Positions 20,661 through 31,925 are shown, counted from the stretch's first letter. The stretch: DNA of 64,000 nucleotides from Yponomeuta sedellus (GCA_934045075.1 OW203747.1:5352357-5416356), one strand, 5' to 3'. The notes: generated by a model not told the origin, from the letters alone. Made by a program: numbers and translations.

Positions 20661-21294
20661 GTTCAGACGCGTCTTAAACAGATTCAGGATTCAAATTCAG
20701 TTAGGCTGTGCGCATTATGAAGGTTGATAAGAAGCGCTTAGCGCGGAGGTTCAGAATGTCAATCAAATGCGGATGGGAACCCGCAACACCAGGTACCGGC
20801 AGAATATCAGCGCTGAAGTTTTTTTCCGAACTTCCAGCACATGCTGAGTCGGAGCCCATTTACGTTTGCCACACCTACGTTGGTCACTCTTAGTCCAGTA
20901 CATTGCCCGGGTACATTGCCGTACCGTGTATGGCTAGTTGTCTGTGTGTTTCGCTTTTCATGTACCAATGCTACTGTTTTGTTTGTTTATTATTTCTTCG
21001 TGCTGTGACTTGTAACCAGATTCTTATGGCTTCACTTTGTATACGTGTGTGTGTCTTTTGTAAATAAATTGTTAATCAATCAATCAATACGACTGGTGTT
21101 CCGATTCCGGAATAGAGGTGGTTTTCAAAAGTACTTAAAAGTACATTTTTTTTGTTTGTATGATACTGTAGCGCACTATTTAATAAAACTATGATTAAAG
21201 CAATACTTTCTTTTTATTATCTTCTTTCGTCGAAAACCTAGCCTAGCTGAGAGTCTCAATACGACTGACACCTAAACAAAATGTAACGATATTG

Positions 21295-21425
21295 TTAAGA
21301 TACGATAAGAAGATGAGAATATTCTTTATTGTACACCAGGAAAAACCAAACAAAAAATAATTACAAAGATACAGTACAATTGGTGGCCTTATTGCTTAGA
21401 GCAATTTCTAAAATTGGTCAAATAA
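21295..21425 (-). repeat. LINE 3'-tail with GATAA repeats
   Basis: ATACGATAAGAAGATGAGAA, TATTCTTTATTGTACACCAG and GTACAATTGGTGGCCTTATT match the end at 39.2 kb (sense) and 56.8 kb. An adjacent 94-residue ORF (21434-21718) is hydrophobic and AT-driven; I could not assign it. Confidence 0.6.
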
Positions 21426-21724
21426 TTTAAACTATGCCTAGACAGCTACGCCAGCCAGCAACTATAAAGAAGTATCGTTACAAAATGTTCAGTATAAAGT
21501 ACATCGCTTTCGTAAAAACTTATTCTAGTTTTATATTCTGGTACTTATACTATGCGTTCACAACGCTCGCCAAACAAATGAATGTGAAACTAAGTTTTTT
21601 TCTGTTAATTGTACTAATAGTGGGTATAATAATATCTTTATCATGCGAAAGAATGAAATTTATTTCAAATAGCTTTTCTAAATTTGTATTTATTTGTATT
21701 AAAAATGTTTATGTTTAGTTCATC

Positions 21725-22087
21725 ATCAACCCATTATGTCCCTACCGAGGGGCCCGGGTCTCTTCCCTGAGGAAGGTATAGGCCATACTCCACCACAGGG
21801 GTCAAGTCCGGATTGGTGGAGGCTTGCAAGACTATAGGCTGGTTCTACTTTCAGAAGTTTTCAAGCCGCTCTAAGGCCTCTGACTTGGCTTAACGACTGC
21901 CATTTAATGACGGCAGCCGGCACCAACTGCTTAACGTGCCTTGCGAAGCACGGAACGTCTCAGAAAAATGCCACTTGCGTTAGTCACAGACGGTTTACCC
22001 ATCCATGCACTGAACGCGCCGTGTGTTGCTTAACCTTCGTAATCGTTTAAGATCATTCAGGCAGCCGGGGCTACGAGCGATTCTTAC
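21725..22087 (-). mobile_element. 5S-derived SINE-2, full length
   Basis: The best subfamily 2 copy. Reading the minus strand, the head contains GTTAAGCAACACACGGCGCG and TGCATGGATGGGTAAACCGT, and the 3' part contains CCGGACTTGACCCCTGTGGT and GACCCGGGCCCCTCGG. Confidence 0.85.
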
Positions 22088-22409
22088 TCAGTTTAAAGGA
22101 GACGGGGATTTCTGGGCCCGATTGTAAATAGTTGAGATATGGTTGAAAAAAAGCGTTATATTTTTCTATTTTAAAATATAAAAAATGAGCTCAATTCACA
22201 ATCTGGAAGACGAGAAATCTTAAAAATAAGTTTATGTCCCTAATAAAATAGGATAACGATTACTTTAATCGGTTAGTCTGCATGTATTAAATAAAAAACA
22301 CCTGCACCAGATGATTGATTCAATCAAATTAAATAAATTTATTATAATATACATAATATCAACAGTATAAAAAAAAACAAAATATAAACTTGATGAAAAT
22401 AAATCTTTG

Positions 22410-22544
22410 AGGGCTGATTTTAGTCAGATAACTTTTATCTGAGGAATAAAAATGGCGGTTTGACATAATTTCCATACATAAGCTGTCAAACCGCCATTTT
22501 TATTCCTCAGATAAAAGTTATCTGATTATTGAAAAATCAGCCCT
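22410..22544. mobile_element. MITE with 41-bp perfect inverted core
   Basis: 22425-22465 (starts CAGATAACTTTTATCTGAGG) is perfectly inverted at 22484-22524 around an 18-base loop. Outer arms AGGGCTGATTTT / AAAAATCAGCCCT extend it. The near-perfect arms suggest a young copy. Confidence 0.9.
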
Positions 22545-22934
22545 AAATTGATTCTCGTTTACAGATCGATTTATTACCCGTTTTTGTCAACTGTATTTTT
22601 AATCTGTGTATGTGCCAAGAAAAACATCCTTGGTCTGTGCTAACAGTGACAGGCGTGACAGCTTCCTGACTCATCCATGATCACTCGTCTTCTCGTATCA
22701 TTTAGTGCGTTTTGAGTATGTTTCCTGTTGTTTTTGTTATTATAATTCTCCTACCAGTGCTTTCTTTCTACTGACTTACGATCTTGCTTAACTTGTACGG
22801 ACACGGATAAGTTTAGTATAAGTTTCATTGTCAGCTTGTTGCATAGCCTCACTTTTACTTAATCTCTTATAGCTCTGCTCACAGATTGCCAAAATCTGCA
22901 GAATTTTCCGAGATGGTTTGCTAATATATAAGCT

Positions 22935-23160
22935 CTAAATTGACATCACTTTCACATTTTTAGACCCAGGCCCAAGAATGTATGAAATTGTATCCGTCTC
23001 TTTTAAGAGTTTATAAGCCTGGGGCATACATAACGGTTTCTGTGCGTCTTTACCGATACCTCGGTCGTGGAAAGACCCTACGCGTTGTATATATTGTGTT
23101 CTCGCCCTTGCCCCGACTCCCCTTGACTCTTCTGTGTGGGCTTCGTCCCGTCTCTTCGGT
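22935..23160. repeat. Fragment shared in reverse with ~44.4 kb
   Basis: CTTCTGTGTGGGCTTCGTCC and CCGTCTCTTC are the complement of part of 44425-44470. The rest is unassigned. Confidence 0.4.
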
Positions 23161-23164
23161 ATAC

Positions 23165-23620
23165 CACACAAATATTATAAAGGCAAAAGTTTGTGAGTGT
23201 GTACGTTTGTTACTTCTTTACGTCTTAACGGCTGGAGCGATTTTAGTAAAATTTGGTATGGAGCTAGCTGACACCCTGGATTAACACATAGGCTACTTGT
23301 TTATGACAAATTAAACATGTAGTTTAAATAACTAACTTTATTTTTATATAACGTTGCATTAGTTATTACATGTCATATGGCAATAATTTTGTGGCTTTCT
23401 AAATTTTTTTGCTATGGCAATACTGCCTACTTTTTGCGTCTTCTTGTCCAAGAATCTGTTAAAGCAAGTTGCATTTTTATAATTTTATTAAATAAACGCT
23501 ATAGTTTTCATTATCACACATGTTTTTACATCATACACAACTTTTTACTACGGGAAAATATCTTATTCCCATGGTAAAATCGATAAACCGCGGGTAACAC
23601 CAATGGGCACAGCTAGTTTT
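23165..23620 (+). mobile_element. Helitron-like non-autonomous element
   Basis: It begins AATATTATAAAGGCAAAAGT with TTTGTGAGTGTGTACGTTTG, TAACGGCTGGAGCGATTTTA, GGAGCTAGCTGACACCCTGG and ends near AAACCGCGGGTAACACC...CACAGCTAGT, typical of this insect family. No coding. The central AT-rich ~200 bases are unique. Confidence 0.6.
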
Positions 23621-23744
23621 GTATAAAAATAAATTGGAAAGAAGGCGTGTCTTTTCAGCGCCCTCGCCCCACGTCCTATTTTTGGGCCTCACACTACTTT
23701 TATGTGACAGGAAGCTTTCTGTGTGCTAGGACGAAAAGATCATT

Positions 23745-23900
23745 CATACATACATAACCTCACGCCTATATCCCAAAGGGGTTGGCTGAGACCAAGGACT
23801 GCCACTTGCCACGATCCTGACAGATCACCTTCGCTTCATCAACGTTCAGAAGTCGTTGCATGGACGCACCGTTCCGGACAGAGCTATGAAAGTAAATTGA
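23745..23900 (-). repeat. LINE 3'-tail (IQA-type)
   Basis: CATACATAACCTCACGCCTA, GACTGCCACTTGCCACGATC and CAACGTTCAGAAGTCGTTGC match 8412-8663 reversed. It is flanked by two related copies of GTGTCTTTTCAGCGCCCTCG at about 23648 and 23912. Confidence 0.7.
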
Positions 23901-24395
23901 AAAATTTACGTGTCTTTTCAGCGTCCTCGCCTCACGTCTTTTTTGTGTATCTCATACTATTTTTATCAGACAGGAAGCTTTCTGTATGCCTATTTATCAT
24001 AGAAAGAAAATAAATCTTTACATATAGCGCTTAAGCCGCTGCTTCTGCCCTGCTCGTCGTATTCTTGCGCAGAATATTTTCACGTGAACTCCGTAAGTCC
24101 ATTATGTGACTCAACATAGCGTTTAGAGCGCTTAAGTGTGTTACGCCCACGTAACCTAGGTGCATTCTTCACGCTAAAGTGATTACTTTTGTTGGGTGAA
24201 GATGGGTGTAGGGTATCGTTGATAAGACACTTCTTTTGCCACTACAGTCGGGTGTCAGAAGCCAAGTAACGTATATTCTTAGTTGTATGTTTCTTGCATT
24301 ATGATCTGAAAGTGTTCTGCAGGCCTTCGTTACACAAGTAGAGTTTTTCGAAAGTGAGAGGAATACGAATAAATTTCTTTATGTAGACTATAGTG

Positions 24396-24612
24396 CCTTG
24401 CATGGCACGTTAAGCCGTTGGTGCCGGCTGTCATGTAATGGCAGTCGTTAAGCCATATCACAGGCCTTATGGGCGGTTTGATAGCTTCTGACAATAACTC
24501 TATACAATCCTCCCCAACCCGGACTTGCCCATCGTGGTGGAGTATGCCTAACCTTCTTGCGATGCAGGAAGAGACCCGTGCTCAGCAGTGGGGACATACG
24601 AGGGTTGATAAC
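24396..24612 (+). mobile_element. 5S-derived SINE-1, 5'-truncated
   Basis: It starts at GCACGTTAAGCCGTTGGTGC and ends GGGACATACGAGGGTTGATA. The promoter-bearing head is absent. Confidence 0.8.
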
Positions 24613-24729
24613 GATGTAGCCTATAAACGTCACAATGTAGAGCTCAGGATTTCTCTCAGAGAGAATGAGCTTGATTACCACGCGTGCCCACCGCGAATAG
24701 TTTTAGACATAGTGCAAGTGAGATACTGA

Positions 24730-24955
24730 AATCGTGGTGGCGTAGCGGTAAAACTCCGGCTTTTCAATCGAGAGGTCTTGAGCTCCGATACCGGCACGTA
24801 CTAAGGACTTTGTTTTCTGTTAAGTTATGGAAACACAACAGAAACTCGCATCCAGTCGCTAACGGTAATGGAAAGCATGGTGAGGAAACCTCAGTGTTTG
24901 AAGTATTGACATACCTCAGCGCTTGCTACGTGGCCCAACTATGAGGCTAAGTTTA
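24730..24955 (+). mobile_element. tRNA-derived SINE family A, short
   Basis: The head GTGGTGGCGTAGCGGTAAAA has a degenerate B box (GAGCTCCGATACC). It is followed by CTAAGGACTTTG, TAACGGTAATGGAAAGCATG, GTGAGGAAACC and the CAGCGCTTGCTACGTG end. Confidence 0.65.
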
Positions 24956-25059
24956 AGAATTTTAATAAAAAAAATAGGATTTTAAATTAAAAACCGTCGC
25001 CGAGCTTCGATGTTTTTGTATTACTTTCTCGATGGCTCTATAGAGCCTTTATATATATG

Positions 25060-25145
25060 TATATACACTTATATAATATATACACTTTTTATTTCTCTAT
25101 AATATATAGAGCCCACTTTTTATTTCTCTATAAATAAAAAGATAA
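25060..25145. repeat. AT-rich low-complexity duplication
   Basis: TATATAT tracts followed by the direct repeat ACTTTTTATTTCTCTATAA twice (about 25085 and 25115). Confidence 0.5.
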
Positions 25146-25404
25146 AAAAACTTTCGAACAATCCATTTTGCGAATGGTACATGCGAAGTCGCCGACTTGG
25201 CCCAATGATTAGTTGATAATGATGAAATCAAATAAAAACATTCTTTATTCAAAGTAACGCAAAAACTGCGACGTTACAAATCAACCTTCGTATCCATTTA
25301 AAATACTAAATAATTTTGGAGCAAATAATAGACAAGAAAATTTCCAAAGTTTGTCTTGAAATCCGGTCCTTAATTATCCGAGTTTACATTTTTTTTTTTA
25401 TGTA

Positions 25405-25650
25405 GCCTCGATTGTGTCCCACTGCTGGGCAAAGGCCTCCCCTTTTGTCTTCCATTCCTCCCTGTTTATGGCCGCTTCCTGCCAGTCCGGCAGAAAGGTT
25501 GTAAGGTCGTCCCGCCATCCCCGCTTGGGTCGGCCACGTTTGCGATATCCGTCGCGCGGAACCCAGTCAGTGACGATTTTTGCCCACCTCTCTGGGCCCA
25601 TACGGCTTAGATGACCCGCCCAGTTCCACTTCAGCTTAGTTAGCTTAGTT
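25405..25650 (-). pseudogene. RTE-like LINE 3' coding end
   Basis: The minus-strand frame reads KLTKLKWNWAGHLSRMGPER, RPKRGWRDDLTTFLPDWQ and WKTKGEAFAQQWDTIEAT with no stop. It is the C-terminal piece after the reverse transcriptase. A poly(A)-like tract (TTTTTTTTTT on the plus strand) lies at about 25390-25399, consistent with the retrotransposon 3' end. No upstream RT domain: 5'-truncated. Confidence 0.75.
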
Positions 25651-25724
25651 TGAGTTTGCATATATATATATATGTATAAATCTGGAACTAAGCATACATT
25701 CTTTGACACTTAAATATTTTTTTA

Positions 25725-25830
25725 TATAAAAACTGTTTTTATACGGATTGTACTCGTGTATTACATTTTTTTTAATTTTCCGACGTTTCGGCACTTTTTC
25801 AGGTGCCGTGGTCTTGGATGACTATATTTT
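25725..25830 (+). repeat. One-armed relative of the 16.8-kb palindromic element
   Basis: AAAACTGTTTTTATACGGAT and CCGACGTTTCGGCACTTTTT then CAGGTGCCGTGGTCTTGGAT are shared. The second arm is missing. Confidence 0.65.
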
Positions 25831-25904
25831 TTTATAGTTCAAGTAGCCCTGATTTCTTCTAGGCTGATAATAATGATAGTGATTAATCCTCTTCCTTTAC
25901 CACT

Positions 25905-26000
25905 AGGCACTGCAGCGTCCGAGTGGTCCCTTCACCCATCTAGTGTGAGTGAAAGTGCCACTGGAAGCTGTACTGGAGTAATCTCATTACGTTCGTGGAA
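25905..26000 (+). repeat. SINE family A 3' end
   Basis: GCACTGCAGCGTCCGAGTGG then TCACCCATCTAGTGTGAGTG matches the end of 44690-45065. Confidence 0.65.
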
Positions 26001-26039
26001 AGGCCAATCCTATGTAAGCATTATATCAAATCAGATCAT

Positions 26040-26240
26040 ATCAGATGTCGCTAATACAGAGTGTTGTAAAGAGGTTCGAAATTTCACTGATCCCGGTGAG
26101 TCGCCCATTAGCTCAGTTGGAAGAGCGCTGGCACGGATAGCCAGAGGTCACGGGTTCGAATCCTGGCATGGGTGGAATTTTTACCCTCTATAGGTTTTTA
26201 AAATTGTCCTTAGCACGAGTTAGTGCATTAAAAAAAGAAT
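26040..26240 (+). mobile_element. tRNA-derived SINE family C, sense
   Basis: GTAAAGAGGTTCGAAATTTC precedes the tRNA-like block GTCGCCCATTAGCTCAGTTG...B box GGGTTCGAATCC, then the tail TTTTTAAAATTGTCCTTAGC. The block folds as a cloverleaf: acceptor CCCAT/ATGGG, anticodon stem CTGGC/GCCAG, loop ACGGATA (anticodon position GGA but C at position 33). The odd loop and attached tail make a functional tRNA unlikely. Confidence 0.8.
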
Positions 26241-26289
26241 ATAAGCATTATTTTAACAAATACATATTTTTGCAATTTGTCGATACGCC

Positions 26290-26637
26290 GATATCAACCC
26301 TTACATGTCCCCATTGCTTGGGCACGGGTCTCTTCCTGCGTCGCTTACTCCACCACGGGGACCAAATCCGGGTTGGTGGGGAATTGTAAAACAGTGGCGG
26401 GCCTTACTATCAGAAGTTATCAAGCCTATAAGAGGCCTTAAGACCTCTGCCAACGACTGCCATTACATGACAGCCGGTGCCCACAGCTTAACTTGTCTTG
26501 CAAAGCACGGAAACGCACGGGAAAAATGCCACTAGCGGTAGTCACGGGACTGTCACACATCCTGCATCTTACCTCACATGTTGTTGCTTAAGTGATTGAT
26601 TCCAATCACTCGATTCGACTAGGCCACGAGCGCTTCA
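26290..26637 (-). mobile_element. 5S-derived SINE-1
   Basis: Antisense, with small deletions (the GCAGGAAGGTTAGGCCATA segment is lost near 26345) and the head GTTGCTTAAGTGATTGATTC. Confidence 0.8.
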
Positions 26638-27004
26638 AACCTAAATGGACCAATGTACTTGCAAACACACAGTGGTTTAGTACTAGCGAAAGGCTCCTAA
26701 TTTGATAACTACCTTCTTTTCATACATAGCATAATTCAAGTAAAGTTTACTCGTAAATTTTCAACAAACTTCCGAAGACAAAAAAAGTAGCAATATTTTT
26801 TTTCTCCGTAATTATTCAGAACTTTATTTTTATGTTTTATGCGTTTAGTTAGGCAATTACTTTTATGGCCTGATTTTACACCTTTTCTTACTTTCATCAA
26901 GATCAAAATCTCGTAAGGTAAGTAAAATTAAAAAGCTATTCATAAACTCACGCCTTTACCTCTGAGGGGTAAGCGGGGACAGGATTAGATCGATCACAAT
27001 TCTT

Positions 27005-27076
27005 GACGGTCTGTTAGCTTTTAGAATATACCGCCGGCCTACTCTAGAGCCCGAGCTCTAGAGTAGGCCTCAGTTC
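27005..27076. repeat. Rearranged relative of the 9.3-kb MITE
   Basis: GTTAGCTTTTAGAATATACC is followed by a small palindrome (GCCTACTCTAGAGCCCGAGC / TCTAGAGTAGGC). Confidence 0.6.
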
Positions 27077-27079
27077 TCG

Positions 27080-28020
27080 CCGAAAGCCCACGAGTGTATA
27101 CTTTGTCCAAAAAGTGTAGAAATTAAAGAGGAAAGTTTTGCTCAGACTTTGTCTGTGTTAGTTAATTTCTTGCACTTTCAAGAAACTACAGTGATTGCAT
27201 TAAAATTATGTATTGTACTTAATCAAAGGTAGTAGTCGTGATTTTCGTTAATACCAATAATAAAGTTTCACTTCCGGTTTCTTGAATTTTTGACAAACTA
27301 TAATACTACTTCCTGCTCTGGGTAAAAAATGTGCTCCAACGTAGTCCAATAAAAAATTGGCCTTCCAAATTCAAATTTTCGACTTTTTTATTTCCAAGAA
27401 GAGAGCAAAAGGTTTCGACGCAACGAGCTTGGAACACAAAGCAGTGCCACTCTGGTTTAAAACTTCTTGCTTGTTTAGAGCGTAAGAGATACTCGTATAG
27501 GTCAAGTCTCCAAGAGTGAGTGAGAGGTTCGATATCTCAATAAAACGTGATGAGTTTAGGTATATAAATCCAAAATTGAATTTTGCGTCTATTTACCATG
27601 TATGGTAAGTATATAAATTCAAATTTTGATTGGATAGCAATAGCTTGTTTTGGGCCCTAACTTTAAGGAACAAAATACGTCATTTCGAGCAGATGGAGTG
27701 TAAAATAAATTAATACTTGTTTTTACAACAGAAATATGTATATACAATATGTAAAATTTACCTGTCGGCAGAAACAATTTAGGCAGGTATATAGTGTTTA
27801 TTAAATTCTCACTCACCGCGTTTCGCTTTCAAACCGCAATTCTCTAATCTACTTCTGATTTATAGACCCAATTTGCTAACCAGAGAATGGCTTCAGAAAC
27901 TCCTTAGCGAAATTTTTATGGCATCTACATAATATTTTAGACACAAAAGGCCTTCTTGAAGGCCTGTGTTAACACGAAAATACACCTGGACTGTGCTTTT
28001 TGTACAAATCAAGAACGGCG
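27080..28020. other. Non-coding, nothing recognised
   Basis: No repeat shared within the window and no convincing exon. Short AT-rich ORFs only. Confidence 0.4.
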
Positions 28021-28021
28021 G

Positions 28022-28098
28022 CTTTGATTGGGAATCTAACCCACAATCTCCGGCATGGTAATCAGACTTGATACCGCTTAACCAACGAGGCAGACGTT
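28022..28098 (-). repeat. tRNA-like sequence (SINE head or tRNA pseudogene)
   Basis: Minus strand: CTGCCTCGTTGGTTAAGCGG (A box) and GGGTTAGATTCCC (B box, one base off consensus). The acceptor ends do not pair well, so a working tRNA is unlikely. Confidence 0.5.
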
Positions 28099-28513
28099 TT
28101 GTCCAGGGTATCCAGTAAATTAAATATTGTAAATTGCACTACCTGCCAAATCTCCTCCAAAACTTAGGTTAGCTGGTAGATAATGCTAATTAGCATTAAG
28201 TTCGCCTATGTGCATTTTTTTATGCAATAAAAAAATTTATAATATCAATATTGAGTTCGAAAGCGTCTACGAAATTACGAATATTTTATTGGAAAATCTG
28301 TTGATACATAAATATGACTGAGAGTGCCCTTCTGGATCTTTTCCCTGGACCCTATCCCTCGTTATTAGATAAATTAATTGCCCTAATTAAAATTAAGAAT
28401 CGCCCTTAGCGAGAAAACTGCTAATTTTATATTAAAAACGCATTTATTTTACTTACTGCGCATTAAGACTCATTTTCCCTTTTTCACTTTATTAGTCAGA
28501 AATTGAGAGAATT

Positions 28514-28880
28514 TATGTAGCGGAGCGGTCGTGTAATTGGAATCAATCACTTGGTTAAGCAACAACAGGCGCGGTCAGGTACAGGATGGGTGAGCGTCCC
28601 GTGACTACCGCTAGTGGCATTTTTCCGCTTCCGTGCTTCGCAAGGCACGCTAAGCCGTTGGTGCCGGCTGTCATATAATGGCAGTCGTTAAGCCCTGTCA
28701 GAGGCCTTATGGGCGGCTTGATAACTTCTGACAGTAAGGCCCGCCACTGTCTTACAACCCTCCACCAACCCGGACTTGGCCCCCGTGGTGGAGTATGGCC
28801 TAACCTTCCTGCGATGCAGGAAGAGACCCGTGCCCCAGCAGTGGGGACATAAAAGGGTTGATAACGTAACGTATGTAGCG
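28514..28880 (+). mobile_element. 5S-derived SINE-1 with 9-bp target duplication
   Basis: The element 28523-28871 is flanked by TATGTAGCG at 28514-28522 and 28872-28880. The head is shortened to GAGCGGTCGTGTAATTGG. The clear duplication shows it moved as a unit. Confidence 0.85.
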
Positions 28881-29289
28881 TAAAAGATATTTGAAAACTG
28901 AAATAGGTTTAGAAAAAATAACACGTGGATTATGAAGTTACTTTTATATATGGTAGATTTTTGTATGGTAGCGGGATTTCAGGACGTTACTTCGAATGAC
29001 AGGATGCATTATTTTTGCGATAAATAAACCATTTTTCATTTTCAAATCAATATTCAAAAGTATGATTATAGACTAAGCGAATTGTGATTTACTTAGTTAC
29101 TTAAGTGAATACGAATATAGCACATATAAGTTATTATAACCGTAATATGACGTATTAGTGTGTAAAGTGTTATATTGCTTAGTTCAGTCTATTTATCCTT
29201 ACTCCACTTTAGTAAACATAATTCTACCGGTAAAGTATGACTTTTTGATCGGAAACTGCCATATACCCATAAATGTAACGTAACGTAAC

Positions 29290-29800
29290 CATAACTGTGC
29301 AAACCTCTTAACACCATTTTTATTTCTTTTTCTATCTATCATTTTCAAATATTTCAATTACGTCACACATTTTTCGATTTCCCTCATTTTTCATCATTAC
29401 TACTTTACCCTTCGACCAGATCTGACTATTTTTCATTTTCAAATATTTCAATTACGTCACACATTTTTCGATTTCCCTCATTTTTCATCATTACTACTTT
29501 ACCCTTCGACCAGATCTGACTATTTTTCATTTTCAAATATTTCAATTACGTCACACATTTTTCGATTTCCCTCATTTTTCATCATTACTACTTTACCCTT
29601 CGACCAGATCTGACTATTTTTCATTTTCAAATATTTCAATTACGTCACACATTTTTCGATTTCCCTCATTTTTCATCATTACTACTTTACCCTTCGACCA
29701 GATCTGACTATTTTACCTGCTTATCCATTTTTATCCAGTTTTTCTGTTTTATTATACTTTTAATCAACAAATAAAACAACACCTGAAGTCGTTCCACTTC
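29290..29800 (+). repeat. Repeat element with internal 4 x 94-bp perfect tandem array
   Basis: The unit (contains AATTACGTCACACATTTTTC and TTCGACCAGATCTGACTATT) begins at about 29340 and recurs exactly every 94 bases (CGTCAC at 29361, 29455, 29549, 29643). The flanks GTGCAAACCTCTTAACACCA and CCTGCTTATCCATTTTTATC match single-unit copies at 38.65, 43.5 (reverse) and 56.2 kb. Confidence 0.9.
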
Positions 29801-30243
29801 TTATTTGTAAAGGATATACAGCATTCCAAATGGAGTAACCTGGGACACTACGAGTATTCTAGATAATGCCGATTTTATAAACGAACTTCGAGAACTTTCG
29901 AGAAAATATTTAGTTTTGTCATAAATGTCAATTTTTAGGTTGGAATATTACTTACTAAATTGGTCAAATAAAGATAAAGAACAAACAATTTTTATTGCAC
30001 AAAAAAACAAGAAATATAAAATACAGAAAGAATTTTGCGTGTACACGTACGCATGCATAAAACTCAGAATGAAGGTGCATGCTAGTCCTTAATTAAGAGA
30101 AATTTCAGTTGTATTTAAAAGCAAAAACAAATTAATATTATTAAATTTGATTTTTGATAGTTGAGGCCCTATGCTCCGCTAGGAGTTAAAGGACCAAAGA
30201 AGAAGAAATTTTTGAACTAAAACTTTCGTAAGCACAACACATT

Positions 30244-30372
30244 GTAGACTATTAGTCCGGATTTACTTACGGGTGTTGTTATATAGGAAAAGTCCGACCA
30301 GGTTTCGCTCCGATTCGCAGAGCTTAATCATGGTGAGCAGAGACGGTAAGTAAATCCGGACTAATAGTCTAC
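30244..30372. mobile_element. MITE, 129 bp, 27-bp perfect inverted repeats
   Basis: GTAGACTATTAGTCCGGATT... at 30244-30270 is exactly inverted at 30346-30372. The centre contains GTCCGACCAGGTTTCGCTCC. No coding. Confidence 0.85.
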
Positions 30373-30555
30373 AAGAAGAAATTTGATTTTTAACAATATT
30401 GGAGCACGAGAGAAAAAACCGAAAATAAAGTGCGGATAGCAAAATTTGCAGAAAAACAAAAATAAATAGTTACATTAGTGCTGAAACAACAAAGTATTAC
30501 TATGGTATTATAAGTAAGGATAAGTAGGCTGCAGTATCTGTAGTACCATTTAAAA

Positions 30556-30665
30556 AAACAATGTCCCGGGCACTGCAGCGTCCGAATGGTCCCTTCAACT
30601 ATCTAGGGTGAGTGAAAATGCTAGACGCTGCATAAATCATCTAATTACGGAGATGAAGACGTCAA
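30556..30665 (+). repeat. SINE family A 3' end
   Basis: CACTGCAGCGTCCGAATGGT, then AGTGAAAATGCTAGACGCTG and AATCATCTAATTACGGAGAT match the end of the 44.7-kb copy. Confidence 0.65.
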
Positions 30666-31214
30666 TTTTAGTAGTATCATTTTTAGTATAAGCTCCTAAT
30701 TAATTGACCCAGACAGCTAAGTCTCAGTCTAGAGATTATAGAATAAAGCAACTTGCTTTATTACGGCGGAACTTTTATTCAGGTAAGCCTGCGGTGCTTT
30801 AAAACTATCCCGCGGGAGCTTATGAGCAACTTCTAAATGCGGGTCGGGTGTTGCATTTATAAAGCTCGTTTTCCAATTTCTTACACAGGGGGGAAAAAGT
30901 ATACAGTGTTATTTTTAAAATTCGATAGTTCTGAACCTGTATCTTTAGTTAAGCAGCACTTACTGTTATAAAATATCCTTGTTTGCAGTAAATGCTGAGG
31001 CAAGCAAATGGAAATGTATTTAAAACTGATTTGAGAGTGCACTCTTTTTTTATGAGTTAGTCCATGTTGTCGTCTGCCGAGACCTGTCATGCTTGGTGAC
31101 AAGCGTATATACAGGGTGTCTCATTTAAATCGGTCAGTATGGGAAAGTCTGAAACTAAGACATACGAAGATCTGTCCTGAGGAACCATGTCATCAGGAAC
31201 CATGTCAAAGACAG

Positions 31215-31515
31215 ACCATTCATCATCATCGTCCCATTATGTCCCCACTGAGGGGCACGGATCTCTTCCCTGAGGAACGTATAGGCCATACTCCACCACG
31301 AGGGCGAAGTCCGGATTGGTGGAGGCATGCAAGACTAGTGGCTGGTATTACTGTCAGAAGTTTTCAAGCCGCCTTAAGGCTTCCTATATGGATTAACGAC
31401 TGCCATTTATCGACGGCAGCTGGTACCAACTGCTCAACGTGCCTTGCGAGGTACGGAACCTCTCAGAAAATTACCACTAGCGTTGGTCATAGACGGTCAA
31501 AATGCCACACTAGCG
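31215..31515 (-). mobile_element. 5S-derived SINE-2, head missing
   Basis: ATCATCGTCCCATTATGTCC to ATTACCACTAGCGTTGGTCA with GGAACGTATAGGCCATACTC. The 5S-like region is lost after the GACGGTC segment. Confidence 0.75.
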
Positions 31516-31799
31516 TTATCAGAGACAGACCATTTCTACGCTTTAGAAACTGAGATAGCTACTTTTGGGATCGACCACGAGAGATGTGACAAGCTTGTTG
31601 TGGACAACGACTGCTAGAGAGAAGAAATCCAGAAAGGCTGTGTATTGCTCGGCACTGGCGCACAAAAGAGTCAGGAGGATCGGACTCCGGACTCTTCCTT
31701 TATATTTCCTACATCCAGTAGAGCCTGCCACTTTTCAATCAGACTTTTTAGTCATTCAAAACAGTGTCAAACACTTAGGCATAGCTTATATCGTCCGTA

Positions 31800-31925
31800 A
31801 CGCACGCAAAGGCCTGTGATAAGAGAATGAACAGTAAGGGTCCAAGTATAAATCTCTGCGCTACACCCCTACTACACTAAACCTCCGAGGAAATCTAAAT
31901 CACGTCCTGCGTCACCTGCCAATGA
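31800..31925 (-). pseudogene. Reverse-transcriptase remnant of a non-LTR element
   Basis: On the minus strand around 31880-31830 one frame reads GVAQRFILGPLLFILL, which aligns with the conserved GVPQGS-LGPLLF-L core of LINE reverse transcriptases (Gln kept, Gly-Ser changed). No YADD motif or long frame was found nearby, so it is a decayed fragment. Confidence 0.6.

Noticed and set aside
21434..21718. 94-codon hydrophobic ORF possibly encoding a membrane protein
   Set aside because: Extreme AT bias, no Kozak or splice support, and it sits between a LINE tail and a SINE. Left unassigned.
26101..26175. tRNA gene (cloverleaf with anticodon position GGA)
   Set aside because: The same block occurs about a dozen times with identical SINE flanks, has C instead of U at position 33 and lacks the long arm of tRNA-Ser. 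It is the head of SINE family C.
29340..29715. CRISPR-like or satellite array
   Set aside because: Direct 94-bp units without spacers, within a dispersed repeat. A local tandem expansion explains it.
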